Shown piece after piece: positions 36,566 through 47,657 of a stretch of DNA of 64,000 bases. Location of the stretch: NCBI RefSeq assembly GCF_027531025.1, contig NZ_JAPZQX010000009.1, positions 62,001 through 126,000 on the forward strand, written 5' to 3'. Position 1 is the stretch's first letter; each line of letters starts with the position of its first letter. Under the pieces are notes generated by a model that was not told the DNA's origin, searched no databases, and saw only the letters and a program-made list of their open reading frames with translations. Both the position numbers and the translations under genes were made by a program. Origin of the DNA: Novosphingobium sp. GTDB lineage: Bacteria; Pseudomonadota; Alphaproteobacteria; Sphingomonadales; Sphingomonadaceae.

Positions 36566-37605
36566 CCCCGCGCGAACAGTTCCTGGCCGAGGCGGCCAAG
36601 CGCATCCTGATCATCGACGGGGCCTTCGGAACCGAAATCCAGCAGCGCAAGCTGACCGAGGCCGACTATGCCGGTTCGCTGGGCCTCTCCAAGGACCAGA
36701 AGGGCAATAACGATATCCTGGCGATCACCCGGCCAGACGTGCCCGAGGCAATCCACCGCGCCTATTTCGAGGCCGGGGCCGATATTGCCGAAACCAACAC
36801 CTTCTCCGCCAACCGGATCAGCCAGGCCGATTATGGCGCCGAGCATCTCGTGCGCGAAATCAACGTCGAGAGCGCCCGCCTCGCCCGCCGCGTGGCCGAC
36901 GAGTTCGCCACCGATGGTCGCCCGCGCTTCGTTGCCGGCGCCATCGGGCCGACCAACAAGACCCTGTCGCTCTCGCCCGATGTGAATGATCCAGGCTTCC
37001 GCGAGATCGGCTGGGACGAGCTGGTCGATGTCTATCGCGAACAGGCTGCCGCCCTGGTCGAGGGCGGCGCCGATTTCATCCTGATCGAGACGGTGTTCGA
37101 CACGCTCAATGCCAAGGCCGGGATCATGGCCGTCCGCGAGGTGGAGCGCGATTTGGGCCGCGAAGTGCCGATCATGCTGTCGATGACGCTGACCGACCTG
37201 TCGGGCCGCAACCTCTCGGGCCATACGGTCGAGGCGTTCTGGTATGCCGTGCGCCATGCCCGGCCGCTGACCATCGGGCTCAACTGCTCGTTCGGCGCGA
37301 CCCAGCTGCGCCCGCACGTCCGCGCGCTGAGCGCAATCGCCGACGCCGCGATCATGGTCTATCCCAACGCCGGCCTGCCCAACGAGCTGGGCCAGTACGA
37401 CGAGCTGCCGGAAGAGACCGCCGCGCTGGTCAAGGAATGGGCCGCGGCCGGTCAGGTCAACGTGCTGGGCGGCTGCTGCGGCTCCACCCCGGCGCACATC
37501 GCCGCGATTGCCCGGGCAGCCAAGAGCCTGCCCCCGCGCGTCATCCCGCAGCTGGACGCGGTGACGCGGCTGGCTGGCCTTGAACCCTTCGTGATGGCGG
37601 CCTGA
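36562..37605 (+). CDS. metH: Methionine synthase, homocysteine-binding subunit (split MetH, part 1)
   Basis: Homocysteine S-methyltransferase domain alone, 347 aa, corresponding to the first module of cobalamin-dependent MetH. The TIM barrel has [23 protein letters not shown] and the zinc ligands in GLNCSFGA and [10 protein letters not shown]. The gene ends 4 bp before the second metH gene, so the full enzyme is encoded as two polypeptides. Splitting at this point is known in several alphaproteobacteria. The two parts must associate to act. Confidence 0.93.
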   Translation: MTPREQFLAEAAKRILIIDGAFGTEIQQRKLTEADYAGSLGLSKDQKGNNDILAITRPDVPEAIHRAYFEAGADIAETNTFSANRISQADYGAEHLVREINVESARLARRVADEFATDGRPRFVAGAIGPTNKTLSLSPDVNDPGFREIGWDELVDVYREQAAALVEGGADFILIETVFDTLNAKAGIMAVREVERDLGREVPIMLSMTLTDLSGRNLSGHTVEAFWYAVRHARPLTIGLNCSFGATQLRPHVRALSAIADAAIMVYPNAGLPNELGQYDELPEETAALVKEWAAAGQVNVLGGCCGSTPAHIAAIARAAKSLPPRVIPQLDAVTRLAGLEPFVMAA

Positions 37606-37609
37606 TCTC

Positions 37610-40234
<2,625 letters not shown>

Positions 40235-40271
40235 GGCTCGACAGCGGCGGCAAAGCGGTTAGGCTTGGGGC

Positions 40272-41456
40272 ATGCGCCTCCTCCCCTTGCTGCTCGCCCT
40301 GCTGCCGCTCCCCGCATACGCCCAGCCCGCAACGGTCGCGGTCGAGTTCGATCGCCAGACGATCCGGCCCGTGCTCGCCGAAGGCCTGGCCGACCGTGCC
40401 ACCGGCCGCTCTGTGACAGCGGACGATCCGGTGCGGATCGCCTCGATCTCCAAACTGGTCACGGCGCTCGGCGTGATGCGACTGGTCGATCAGGGGAAAC
40501 TCAACCTCGACCGCGACGTTTCGGACTATCTCGGCTGGCCACTGCGCAATCCCGAGTTCCCCGACAGACAAATTACCCTGCGCCAGCTGCTCAGCCATCA
40601 GGCCAGCCTGCTTGACGGGGGCGAGCTCTACATCATCCCGGCTGACATGACCCTGCGCGAGCGGCTGGCCGATCCGGCGATGTGGGACAACGCACATGGA
40701 CCAGGTTTTGGCTGGTTTGCCTATAGCAACATCAATTTCCCGGTGGTGGCGAGCGTGATGGAGCGCGTCACCGGCGAGCGCTTTGACGTGCTGATGAGCC
40801 GCCTGGTGCTGAAGCCACTCAAACTCGACGCCTGCTTCAACTGGGGCGCGGGCTGTTCGGCCGATGCCTTCCGCCGCGCGGCGATCCTCTATCGCGCCAG
40901 CGGCGAAGTCGCCCGCGACGACTTGAAGGGCCAGCCGCCGCTCTGCCCGGTGGTGGCTGGCAAGGACGGTTCGTGCGATCTGTCGCGCTATCGGCCGGGG
41001 GCCAACGGCGCGCTGTTCAGCCCGCAGGGCGGCTTGCGCATTGCGATGAACGACCTAGCCCGGATCGGCCAGATGCTGGCGCGCGGCGGCAAGGGGTTCC
41101 TGTCCGCCCGCTCATTCCGGGAGCTGACCCGCGCCCAGTGGCAGGCTGGACCCGGGAAAGGCGGAATCGGTGAGTACGGTGAAACCAACGGCTTCTTCTG
41201 CGCCTATGGCCTTGGCCTGCACCGGATCGGCAGCGGGGCGAACGGATGCAAGGACGACCTGTTCGGCGATGCCACGCTGCGCCTGGGCCATTCGGGCGAG
41301 GCCTATGGCCTGCGCTCTGGCCTGTGGTGGGATCCGCGGACCGGGCGGGGCCTGGTCTTTTTCACCAGCGCGGTACCGAATGACGAGCCGACCGGCCGCT
41401 CCGCCTTTTCCCGGCGCGAGGAGGCGGTTGTGGAGCAATCGAAGGGCCGCAAATAG
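40272..41456 (+). CDS. Serine hydrolase, beta-lactamase/transpeptidase fold
   Basis: Exported serine hydrolase of 394 aa with a signal peptide (MRLLPLLLALLPLPAYAQP). The class C-type motifs are SISK at residues 58-61 (SxxK), YSN in WFAYSNINFPVVASV and HSG in LGHSGEAYGLRSG. These residues also serve esterases and D-aminopeptidases, so antibiotic hydrolysis cannot be assumed. It lies 37 bp after metH2 on the same strand, but its function does not suggest a methyl-cycle role and it may be transcribed separately. Confidence 0.88.
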   Translation: MRLLPLLLALLPLPAYAQPATVAVEFDRQTIRPVLAEGLADRATGRSVTADDPVRIASISKLVTALGVMRLVDQGKLNLDRDVSDYLGWPLRNPEFPDRQITLRQLLSHQASLLDGGELYIIPADMTLRERLADPAMWDNAHGPGFGWFAYSNINFPVVASVMERVTGERFDVLMSRLVLKPLKLDACFNWGAGCSADAFRRAAILYRASGEVARDDLKGQPPLCPVVAGKDGSCDLSRYRPGANGALFSPQGGLRIAMNDLARIGQMLARGGKGFLSARSFRELTRAQWQAGPGKGGIGEYGETNGFFCAYGLGLHRIGSGANGCKDDLFGDATLRLGHSGEAYGLRSGLWWDPRTGRGLVFFTSAVPNDEPTGRSAFSRREEAVVEQSKGRK

Positions 41457-41473
41457 CAGGCTCCCTCACGGCC

Positions 41474-41494
41474 AGAAGGGCGGTTCCGCCTTCT
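41474..41494. terminator. Candidate bidirectional terminator hairpin
   Basis: AGAAGG(G)CGG at 41474-41483 and CCG(C)CCTTCT at 41486-41494 pair around a TT. It lies in the 123-bp gap between two convergent genes (serine hydrolase and membrane protein). The T-run is short on both strands, so strength is uncertain. Confidence 0.4.
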
Positions 41495-41579
41495 TCACCG
41501 CAGCGCTCCTGATACCCGAACAGAGGGGAACAGGCGGTCTGGTTCGCGCGGGAAGAAGGCGTGGAGGATCGGGCGGACA

Positions 41580-42179
41580 TCACTGTCCGGTCGGTTTGAC
41601 CAGCAGGGCTCGCCCCGCCGCAATCCACCAGACCACCTGTCCAGCCGACAGCAACAGCATGGCATGGACATGGGGATTGAAGGCCCCGCTCAGCACCCAT
41701 GCCACCGGCATGAGGCCAGCAAAGGGGCTGAACAGTTTGAGTGCGCGGTGCCGCGCGGGTAAGGCCAGGCCATTGCAGGCCATGGCGAGGCCCATGAAGG
41801 CCACATAGCCGCGATCGCAAGCCCGGTTCAGGGCCACGCCCAGCCTGCCTGCTTCCTCGCTCAGTTCAAAGCCAGCCGGCGTGATCCAGCCACTGGTCAG
41901 CCCGGCGATGCAGACCAGCACGACCGCCAGCAGGTTGCAGCATAGCGCAAACCGGACCAGCGGTCGGTCCAGCCCGAGCCATTCGCCCAGAGCCCAGCAG
42001 CCCAGCAACAGCACCGGCATGAGGCCGACCCCCAGCGTGTGCGTGATCGCATTGATGCCCCAGGGGCCGATCAGCGGTGCATGATCGCCGCGCGTGGGGT
42101 GGATCAAAAAGACCAGCACGTTCAGCAAGCCCACAGCGATCAGGGCCCAACCTCCTGCGGTGCGATTGGCGGCGGACAT
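41580..42179 (-). CDS. Integral membrane protein, unknown function (199 aa)
   Basis: Predicted to have five or six transmembrane segments. It starts MSAANRTAGGWALIAVGLLN, has further helices around VGLMPVLLLGCWALGEWL and LLAVVLVCIAGLTSGWITP, and ends QVVWWIAAGRALLVKPTGQ. I do not recognise a named family. It is divergent from a TetR-type regulator with a 99-bp gap (42180-42278), which contains an AAGACA...TGTCTT inverted repeat (42193-42198, 42221-42226). It is therefore probably the regulator's main target, perhaps for membrane or small-molecule stress; that is inference. Confidence 0.7.
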   Translation of the reverse strand: MSAANRTAGGWALIAVGLLNVLVFLIHPTRGDHAPLIGPWGINAITHTLGVGLMPVLLLGCWALGEWLGLDRPLVRFALCCNLLAVVLVCIAGLTSGWITPAGFELSEEAGRLGVALNRACDRGYVAFMGLAMACNGLALPARHRALKLFSPFAGLMPVAWVLSGAFNPHVHAMLLLSAGQVVWWIAAGRALLVKPTGQ

Positions 42180-42278
42180 GACATTCTCCGGCAAGACAAG
42201 GTGATGCCATTGTTCTAGGATGTCTTTTTGAGCCGGGGCAGCCGCTGTTCCCGGACAATTGCAAGGCCATGTCCGATA

Positions 42279-42827
42279 ATGCCGATCGATCGCCGCGCCG
42301 TGGCCACCCGCAACCGCATCGGCGAGGCCTTTCTGCGGTTGGGCGGGATGCGGGCCATCGAGGCGATCCGGGTGGAAGACCTGGCGCGCGAGGCCGGAAT
42401 CGCCCGCTCCACTTTCTATGCCCATTTCAAGGGCCTGGACGACTATATGGCGCGCAGTTTTGCCGCCATGCTTGAAGCACTTGCTTCGCGCGGTGCCGGA
42501 GAACGGATCTTGCCCGTCGAGGCAATCGTCAGTCATGTCACCGCTGTGGGTGAGGGCGCGCACCGGCTTGCCCGGCATCGGCATTTCCCGCGCATGCTCA
42601 GCGAGGGCGAGCGGGCCTTGCGGCGGGTTGCCGAACTGCGCCTCGCGGCCCGGTGCCCGTTGCTTGATGCGACCGAACGGTCGGCCATGGCGACGATGCT
42701 GGCCGCCGGTTTCCTCGCCCTGCTGCGGGACTGGATGGAGGATCCACACGGGCGCAACCCACAGGAAATCCCAAAACGGTTCGAAACCCTCGAGGTGCGG
42801 CTGGTCGGCGAAGCTCCTGTTCGCTAG
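42279..42827 (+). CDS. TetR/AcrR-family transcriptional regulator
   Basis: Regulator of 182 aa. The N-terminal HTH is IEAIRVEDLAREAGIARSTF, with YAHFKGLDDYM completing the family signature. A variable helical ligand-binding domain follows to the C-terminus. ATG 42279 directly precedes MPIDRRAVATRNRIGEAFLR; the frame is open upstream without conserved sequence. It is divergent from a membrane protein gene, the classic arrangement for a TetR repressor and its target. The RecQ gene begins 10 bp after its stop, an unusual follower with no evident functional link. Confidence 0.85.
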   Translation: MPIDRRAVATRNRIGEAFLRLGGMRAIEAIRVEDLAREAGIARSTFYAHFKGLDDYMARSFAAMLEALASRGAGERILPVEAIVSHVTAVGEGAHRLARHRHFPRMLSEGERALRRVAELRLAARCPLLDATERSAMATMLAAGFLALLRDWMEDPHGRNPQEIPKRFETLEVRLVGEAPVR

Positions 42828-42837
42828 GCGCGGGCAG

Positions 42838-44610
42838 GTGACCCGCGACGCCCTGCTTGACCACTTGCACAGCACTTTCGGTTTCAGCGCCTTTCGCGGG
42901 GTGCAGGAGCAGGTGGTGGGCCGCGTGCTGGCCGGACAATCGACCCTGGCGGTAATGCCAACCGGCGCGGGCAAGTCGCTGACCTATCAGCTGCCCGCGG
43001 TGATGCTGCCGGGGACCTGCGTGGTGATCTCGCCTCTGATCGCGCTGATGCATGACCAGCTGCGCGCGGCGAGCGCCAATGGCATCCGCGCCGCCAGCCT
43101 GACCAGCGCCGATCTGGACCGCGAGGCAACGATCGACCGGTTCCGCGCCGGTGAGCTCGACCTGCTTTATGTCGCGCCCGAACGCGCCAGCCAGCCGCAC
43201 TTCCGCGAACTGCTGGGCAAGGCGGAGCTGAGCCTCTTCGCCATCGACGAAGCCCATTGCGTGTCGGAATGGGGCCACGATTTCCGGCCCGACTACCGCG
43301 CCTTGCGCCCGCTGATGGACGCCTTCGCCGATGTCCCGCGCCTGGCGCTGACCGCCACGGCCGATGCCCATACCCGCGCCGATGTGCTGGCCCAGCTGGG
43401 CATCCCCGCCGATGGGCTGATCGTCGCCGGGTTCGACCGGCCCAACATCCGCTATGCGATCCGCCATCGCGACAGCCCGGTGCAGCAGCTGAAAAGCCTG
43501 ATGGCCGAGCAACCCGGCCCCGGCATTGTCTATGCCCCGACCCGCAAGAAGGTGGAGGAACTGGCCGAGAAGCTGGCCGCGGCCACGGGCCGCGCGGTGC
43601 TGCCCTATCACGCCGGGCTGGACCCGGCGGTGCGCGCCGCCAACCAGGCGGCTTTCGTCGCCAGCGAGGACATGGTGATGGTGGCAACCGTCGCCTTCGG
43701 CATGGGGATCGACAAGCCCGACGTGCGGTTCGTCGCCCATGCCGGGATCCCCAAGTCGATCGAGGGCTATTACCAGGAAACCGGCCGCGCGGGGCGCGAC
43801 GGGGACGCCGCGTTGGCGCTGATGCTATGGGCAGCGGAAGACTTTGCCCGCGCCCGGATGCGGCTGGGTGAAGTGGAAGAGGCGCGGCGCGAGGGCGAAC
43901 GGGCCCGGCTCGATGCCCTGGCCGCGCTGGTGGAAACCGCGGGGTGCCGACGCGCGCTGCTGTTGCGGCACTTTGGCGAGGACCCACCGCAAGCCTGCGG
44001 CAATTGCGACAACTGCCTCGATGCGCCGGGCGTCCATGATGCCACCGAACTGGCCCGCAAGCTGCTGTCAGCGGTCTATCGCACGGGCCAGACCTATGGC
44101 TTCGGCCATGTCGAGAAGGTGCTGACCGGCAGCAGCGACGAGCGCGTGCTGGCCCGTGGCCATGATCAGTTGTCGGTGTTCGGGATTGTCGGTTCGGATG
44201 AGGCGGCGCTGCTCAAGCCGCTGGTCCGCGCTCTTCAGGCCCGCGGCGCGCTGGTTCCGACCGAGCATGGCGGCCTGGCACTGGGCGGGGATGCCCGGTC
44301 GATCCTGAAAGGCGATGCGGCGGTGCTGGTGGCGCTGCCACTGCGCACCGGTCGCAAGGCACGGCGCGACAAGTCAGGTGGCAGCAATCCGGTCGGCAAT
44401 CCGCTGTTCGAAGCGCTCCGGGCGCTTCGCCGCGATCTGGCAGCAGAGGCGGGCATCCCGCCTTACGTGATCTTTCACGATGCCACCCTGCGCGAGATGG
44501 CTATGGCCCGCCCCGCCGACCTGGCCCAGCTGGGCGAGATCGGCGGGGTTGGAGCGCGCAAGCTGGCGGCTTATGGCGAGGCGTTCCTCGCCGTCATCCG
44601 CCAGTATTGA
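42838..44610 (+). CDS. recQ: ATP-dependent DNA helicase RecQ
   Basis: 3'-5' helicase of 590 aa used in recombination and replication-fork repair. Walker A MPTGAGKSLTYQLP is at residues 40-53, and the DEAH-type box is DEAHCVSEWGHDFRPDY. A zinc-binding region with ACGNCDNC follows the helicase core, then a winged helix and an HRDC domain at the C-terminus (LFEALRALRRDLAAEAGIPP). GTG 42838 is the likeliest start; GGGCAG just upstream is a weak Shine-Dalgarno. Length is close to E. coli RecQ (about 610 aa). Confidence 0.93.
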   Translation: MTRDALLDHLHSTFGFSAFRGVQEQVVGRVLAGQSTLAVMPTGAGKSLTYQLPAVMLPGTCVVISPLIALMHDQLRAASANGIRAASLTSADLDREATIDRFRAGELDLLYVAPERASQPHFRELLGKAELSLFAIDEAHCVSEWGHDFRPDYRALRPLMDAFADVPRLALTATADAHTRADVLAQLGIPADGLIVAGFDRPNIRYAIRHRDSPVQQLKSLMAEQPGPGIVYAPTRKKVEELAEKLAAATGRAVLPYHAGLDPAVRAANQAAFVASEDMVMVATVAFGMGIDKPDVRFVAHAGIPKSIEGYYQETGRAGRDGDAALALMLWAAEDFARARMRLGEVEEARREGERARLDALAALVETAGCRRALLLRHFGEDPPQACGNCDNCLDAPGVHDATELARKLLSAVYRTGQTYGFGHVEKVLTGSSDERVLARGHDQLSVFGIVGSDEAALLKPLVRALQARGALVPTEHGGLALGGDARSILKGDAAVLVALPLRTGRKARRDKSGGSNPVGNPLFEALRALRRDLAAEAGIPPYVIFHDATLREMAMARPADLAQLGEIGGVGARKLAAYGEAFLAVIRQY

Positions 44611-44622
44611 CGAGGCGGCCGA

Positions 44623-45633
44623 TCAGGGCCGGATCTCGTCGTGGGGGATGTGCGGCGCGGCATCCTCGCCATGGCGGGTCTTCCACAGCGAGTAGAACAC
44701 CCCGCCCGCGATCAGCGCCGCAGTGACACCCAGGCTCAGCACCGGCGGGAACTTTTCGCCGCCCATCACGAAGTCGGCGATGAAGATCTTCGAGCCGATG
44801 AACACCAGCACCGAAGCCAGCGCATACTTCAGGTAATAGAAGCGGTGCACCATAGCCGAGAGCGCGAAGTACAGCGCCCGCAGGCCCAGGATCGCCATGA
44901 TGTTGCTGGTATAGACGATGAAGGTGTCGGTGGTGATCGCGAAGATCGCCGGCACCGAATCGACCGCGAAGACCAGATCTGCAAGGTTGATCACGACCAG
45001 CGCCACGAACAGCGGGGTCACGGCGGTGACCAGCTTGCCGGTCTTCTCGTCCGGCACCTTCACGAAGAAGTGCTGATCATGCAGCTGCGGTGTGACCCGC
45101 ATATGGCTGGAAATCCAGCGCACCACCGGGTTCTTCGAGACATCGGGATCGTGATCGCCCGCGAAGAACATCTTGATCCCTGTGAAGATCAGGAAGGCGG
45201 CGAAGATGTAGAGCACCCAATAGGCCTGCTCGACCAGGGCCGCGCCAAGCCCGATCATGATGCCGCGCAGCACGATCACTGCCAGAATGCCCCACAGCAG
45301 CGCGCGATACTGATACTTCGGCGGGATCGCGAAAAAAGTGAAGATCAGGCTGATCACGAAGACATTGTCGATCGACAGCGCCTTCTCGATGAAGAAGCCC
45401 GTATAGTACTTCATCCCCAGATCGGCGCCCTTCTCGATCCACACCCAGACCCCGAAGGCCAGGGCGATCGAAATGTAGAAGACCGAAAGCTTGAGCGATT
45501 CGGCGATGCCCATCTCGCGATCTTCCTTGTGCAGGATGCCAAGGTCGAAGACGGTCAGCGCGATGACGATGCCGATGAACGCCAGCCAGAACCACACGGG
45601 GGTTCCCAGCCAGTCTGCGGTCAGAAATTCCAT
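44623..45633 (-). CDS. TerC/Alx-family integral membrane protein
   Basis: Membrane protein of 336 aa with about nine transmembrane segments. The family's charged motifs are present: KALSIDNVFVIS (about residue 85) and DLVFAVDSVPAIFAIT (about residue 215). Family members include Alx and MeeF-type manganese exporters, so metal export, most likely Mn, is inferred. Motifs are intact and length is normal. ATG 45633 has AGGGG upstream. The last terminator T lies only 16 bases before this ATG, so terC mRNA must pass an intrinsic terminator or start within that tiny gap. Confidence 0.88.
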   Translation of the reverse strand: MEFLTADWLGTPVWFWLAFIGIVIALTVFDLGILHKEDREMGIAESLKLSVFYISIALAFGVWVWIEKGADLGMKYYTGFFIEKALSIDNVFVISLIFTFFAIPPKYQYRALLWGILAVIVLRGIMIGLGAALVEQAYWVLYIFAAFLIFTGIKMFFAGDHDPDVSKNPVVRWISSHMRVTPQLHDQHFFVKVPDEKTGKLVTAVTPLFVALVVINLADLVFAVDSVPAIFAITTDTFIVYTSNIMAILGLRALYFALSAMVHRFYYLKYALASVLVFIGSKIFIADFVMGGEKFPPVLSLGVTAALIAGGVFYSLWKTRHGEDAAPHIPHDEIRP

Positions 45634-45649
45634 CGTTTAAAGCCCCTGT

Positions 45650-45692
45650 AAAAAAGCAAGGCGCCGGCGCGAGGGGTTAGCCCGCTCCGGCG
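45650..45692 (-). terminator. Intrinsic terminator directly upstream of terC
   Basis: On the minus strand a GC-rich stem (CGCCGG-A-GCGGG ... CCCCTCGCGCCGGCG with a CTAA loop, 45661-45692) is followed by CCTTGC and then TTTTTT (45650-45655). This is a strong rho-independent terminator. It would end the DUF465 transcript or act as an attenuator in a terC leader. Confidence 0.7.
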
Positions 45693-45717
45693 CGAGTGTA
45701 GTAAGATCGCGCTGCCG

Positions 45718-45894
45718 TTATGCAGCAGCCCGCGGGCGGCGCAACAGGCGCGTGATCCGGTCCTTGATCGCCAGCTTGAGTTTCGTGAGGCGCGCGATCT
45801 CGAACGGATCGGCTGCACGGCGATGTTGCGCCAGGCGCAGGGCATCGTCGAGCTTCTGGTGACGCTCCATCAAGCGGAATACACGATCGGACAT
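45718..45894 (-). CDS. DUF465/YdcH-family small protein (58 aa)
   Basis: Short helical protein that begins MSDRVFRLMERHQKLDDALR and continues with RRAADPFEIARLTKLKLAIK and DRITRLLRRPRAAA. This is the DUF465 pattern: a coiled pair of helices with a lysine-rich KLKLAIKDRI core. The family is common in alphaproteobacteria and its function is unknown. It is encoded by a 59-codon frame (stop at 45718-45720), upstream of terC and separated from it by an intrinsic terminator. The long non-coding stretch 45895-46140 lies on its 5' side. Confidence 0.82.
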   Translation of the reverse strand: MSDRVFRLMERHQKLDDALRLAQHRRAADPFEIARLTKLKLAIKDRITRLLRRPRAAA

Positions 45895-46140
45895 GACATA
45901 TGCTCCCTTTCGAACGGATGCTGTTCGATCGGATGCGCCGAGCCGGAGCCCAGTATCTTGGGATGGGGGGACAAGAGTCCGGACCCTGGCATCGGCGTCA
46001 TCCGATGCGGTCCGACATCACGCAAGCGCCCTGGCTGGGAAGGGGGATGGTGCCAGTGCGCCGCGCCAGAGGGGCCCGGTCCCGCAGGAATGTTTTTAAG
46101 AGTGATTCGTTCCGATTTCAAGTCCCCTTTTTGCGATCGG
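45895..46140. other. Non-coding stretch between DUF465 and SPFH genes
   Basis: About 250 bp between divergent genes. Open frames here are short and have no conserved sequence; one on the minus strand runs through the DUF465 gene in another frame and is rejected. GC content drops towards the right end. Near 45903-45932 the sequence TTCGAACGGATGCTGTTCG contains near-repeats of a TTCGA/GATCGGATGC unit. No RNA gene is recognised. It should carry the minus-strand promoter of the DUF465 gene. Confidence 0.5.
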
Positions 46141-46178
46141 TTGACTCTATGCCGAATCACGATATTAATGTGATATCA
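46141..46178 (+). promoter_or_regulatory. Promoter and operator of the SPFH operon
   Basis: TTGACT (46141-46146) and TATTAA (46163-46168) are a strong -35/-10 pair at 16 bp. Overlapping the -10 are the inverted repeat GATAT-N7-ATATC (46161-46177) and the palindrome TGATATCA (46171-46178). The latter sits at the expected start point, so a repressor bound there would block transcription. Confidence 0.6.
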
Positions 46179-46196
46179 GTTTATAGGGGAAATTCG

Positions 46197-47105
46197 ATGT
46201 CCGATACCCATGCGCGCATGAATTCCAGCCGCGAAGTGCGCGCCTGGAGCACCAGCGGATACCTGATCTTCATCGCCTTCCTGGCATTGCTGACCCTTAC
46301 CGCCTGGCGGATCATCGCCTTTGCCGGCAGCCAGCCGGATGACAGCGAGGTGTTCGGCTTTGTCGTTTCGACCGGCCTGATGGCGATCGCCCTGGTGATC
46401 CTGGCCAGCGGTTTCTACATGATCCAGCCCAATCAAGCCGCCGCAATCACCCTGTTCGGGGCCTATCGCGGCACCGATCGCAGCGAAGGACTACGTTGGG
46501 TCTGGCCGTGGATGGGCAAGACCAAGATCTCCGTCCGGGCCAACAACGAGATTTCGGAAAAGCTCAAGGTCAACGACCTGCGCGGCAACCCGATCGAGAT
46601 CGCCACCAACGTGGTCTGGCGCGTGGCCGACACGGCCCAGGCGCTGTACGATGTCGATGATTACAAGGCCTTCGTCGAAGTCCAGATCGAGGCTGCCGTC
46701 CGCTCGATCGGCTCGCGCTATCCCTATGACGATATCGAGCACCAGGAGGTGACCCTGCGCGGCAGCCACGACGAGGTGAACGCCGAACTGCTGGCCGAGC
46801 TCAACCACCGCCTGCGCGTGGCCGGCATCGCAGTGGACGATTGCGGCCTGACCCACCTGGCCTATGCCCCCGAGATTGCCGGGGCCATGCTGCGCCGCCA
46901 GCAGGCCGAAGCCGTGATCAGCGCCCGCAAGAAGCTGGTCGAAGGCGCGGTGACCATGGTCGAGATGGCACTGACCCAGCTGAGCGAGAAGGGCGTGGTC
47001 CATCTCGACGACGAGCGCCGGGCGGCCATGGTATCGAACCTGATGGTCGTGCTGTGCGGTGAACGCGATACCCAGCCGGTGGTCAACGCAGGCAGCCTGT
47101 ACTGA
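46197..47105 (+). CDS. SPFH (band 7) domain membrane protein
   Basis: Protein of 302 aa with two N-terminal transmembrane segments (about residues 22-44 and 58-82) and an SPFH domain from about residue 85 ([20 protein letters not shown]; then [20 protein letters not shown]). The C-terminal part has [20 protein letters not shown], the coiled-coil that drives oligomeric ring assembly in flotillin/HflK-type proteins. The function of this small-operon type is not established; membrane-microdomain or stress roles are family-level guesses. ATG 46197 is preceded by AGGGGAAATTCG. The first gene of a three-gene operon. Confidence 0.88.
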   Translation: MSDTHARMNSSREVRAWSTSGYLIFIAFLALLTLTAWRIIAFAGSQPDDSEVFGFVVSTGLMAIALVILASGFYMIQPNQAAAITLFGAYRGTDRSEGLRWVWPWMGKTKISVRANNEISEKLKVNDLRGNPIEIATNVVWRVADTAQALYDVDDYKAFVEVQIEAAVRSIGSRYPYDDIEHQEVTLRGSHDEVNAELLAELNHRLRVAGIAVDDCGLTHLAYAPEIAGAMLRRQQAEAVISARKKLVEGAVTMVEMALTQLSEKGVVHLDDERRAAMVSNLMVVLCGERDTQPVVNAGSLY

Positions 47106-47114
47106 CCTGCAGCC

Positions 47115-47324
47115 ATGGCTGGCCCACCCAAGAAATCCTTTCCCCTGCGGCTCGATCCGGCGCTCTACGCGGCGCTGGAAAGGGCCGCAGCGGCCGATTT
47201 CCGCTCGGTCAACGCCCAGGTGGAAGTGCTGCTGCGCGAGGCCCTGGCCCGGCGCGGGATCAAGCTGACCCCGGCTGAGCCGCCGCGCCGGGGACGGCCA
47301 CCAAAGGAGCAAGACAATGCGTGA
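47115..47324 (+). CDS. Ribbon-helix-helix (Arc/HicB-like) protein
   Basis: 69-residue DNA-binding-type protein. [20 protein letters not shown] is the RHH beta strand and helix 1, and [20 protein letters not shown] is helix 2, closely like toxin-antitoxin antitoxins of the Arc/HicB/MetJ superfamily. A basic tail ([11 protein letters not shown], an AT-hook-like GRP) follows. There is no toxin gene in the operon; the SPFH gene ends 9 bp before it and a small membrane protein overlaps its 3' end by 8 bp. It may repress this operon at the 46161-46178 inverted repeat. Confidence 0.75.
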   Translation: MAGPPKKSFPLRLDPALYAALERAAAADFRSVNAQVEVLLREALARRGIKLTPAEPPRRGRPPKEQDNA

Positions 47325-47571
47325 AGATCGAAACGACGGTGCCTGGTTTGCACCCAAGCGGCTGGGCTATGGCGCGGGCCTGCCGATCGCCTGGCAGGGC
47401 TGGGCCTTGCTGGTCGGTCACATGGCCGTAATGCTGAGCGGGGTCTGGCTGTTGCAGCCCCAACCGGCCGCCGTGATGGCCTGGGTCTTCATCACGGCCC
47501 TGCTGCCGATGCCGCTCTACGCGGCCAAGACGCGCGGTGGCTGGAGATGGCGAGGTCCCGGCGGATCGTGA
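47317..47571 (+). CDS. Small membrane protein (84 aa)
   Basis: Two predicted transmembrane helices (about residues 24-44 and 49-68), separated by a short Pro loop, then a basic cytosolic tail AAKTRGGWRWRGPGGS. The N-terminal 20 residues are polar and charged ([19 protein letters not shown]). No family recognised. ATG 47317 overlaps the RHH gene by 8 bp, so translation is probably coupled. Its small size and position suggest a partner of the SPFH protein, or a membrane-acting peptide balanced by the RHH protein; both are inference. Confidence 0.7.
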   Translation: MREDRNDGAWFAPKRLGYGAGLPIAWQGWALLVGHMAVMLSGVWLLQPQPAAVMAWVFITALLPMPLYAAKTRGGWRWRGPGGS

Positions 47572-47657
47572 AAGACTCCCGTTGGCTCCTGCTCCGATCC
47601 GGGACGGGAGCAAAGGACTTTACCCTAGCTTGATAACCCGGTGCTATTCCTGCCCGC

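Noticed and set aside
45634..45717. yybP-ykoY manganese riboswitch upstream of terC
   Set aside because: The 84-bp leader lacks the conserved loop sequences and is too short; only the terminator can be supported.
45870..46160. A 96-codon minus-strand gene upstream of terC
   Set aside because: It overlaps the clear DUF465 gene in another frame and has no conserved sequence.
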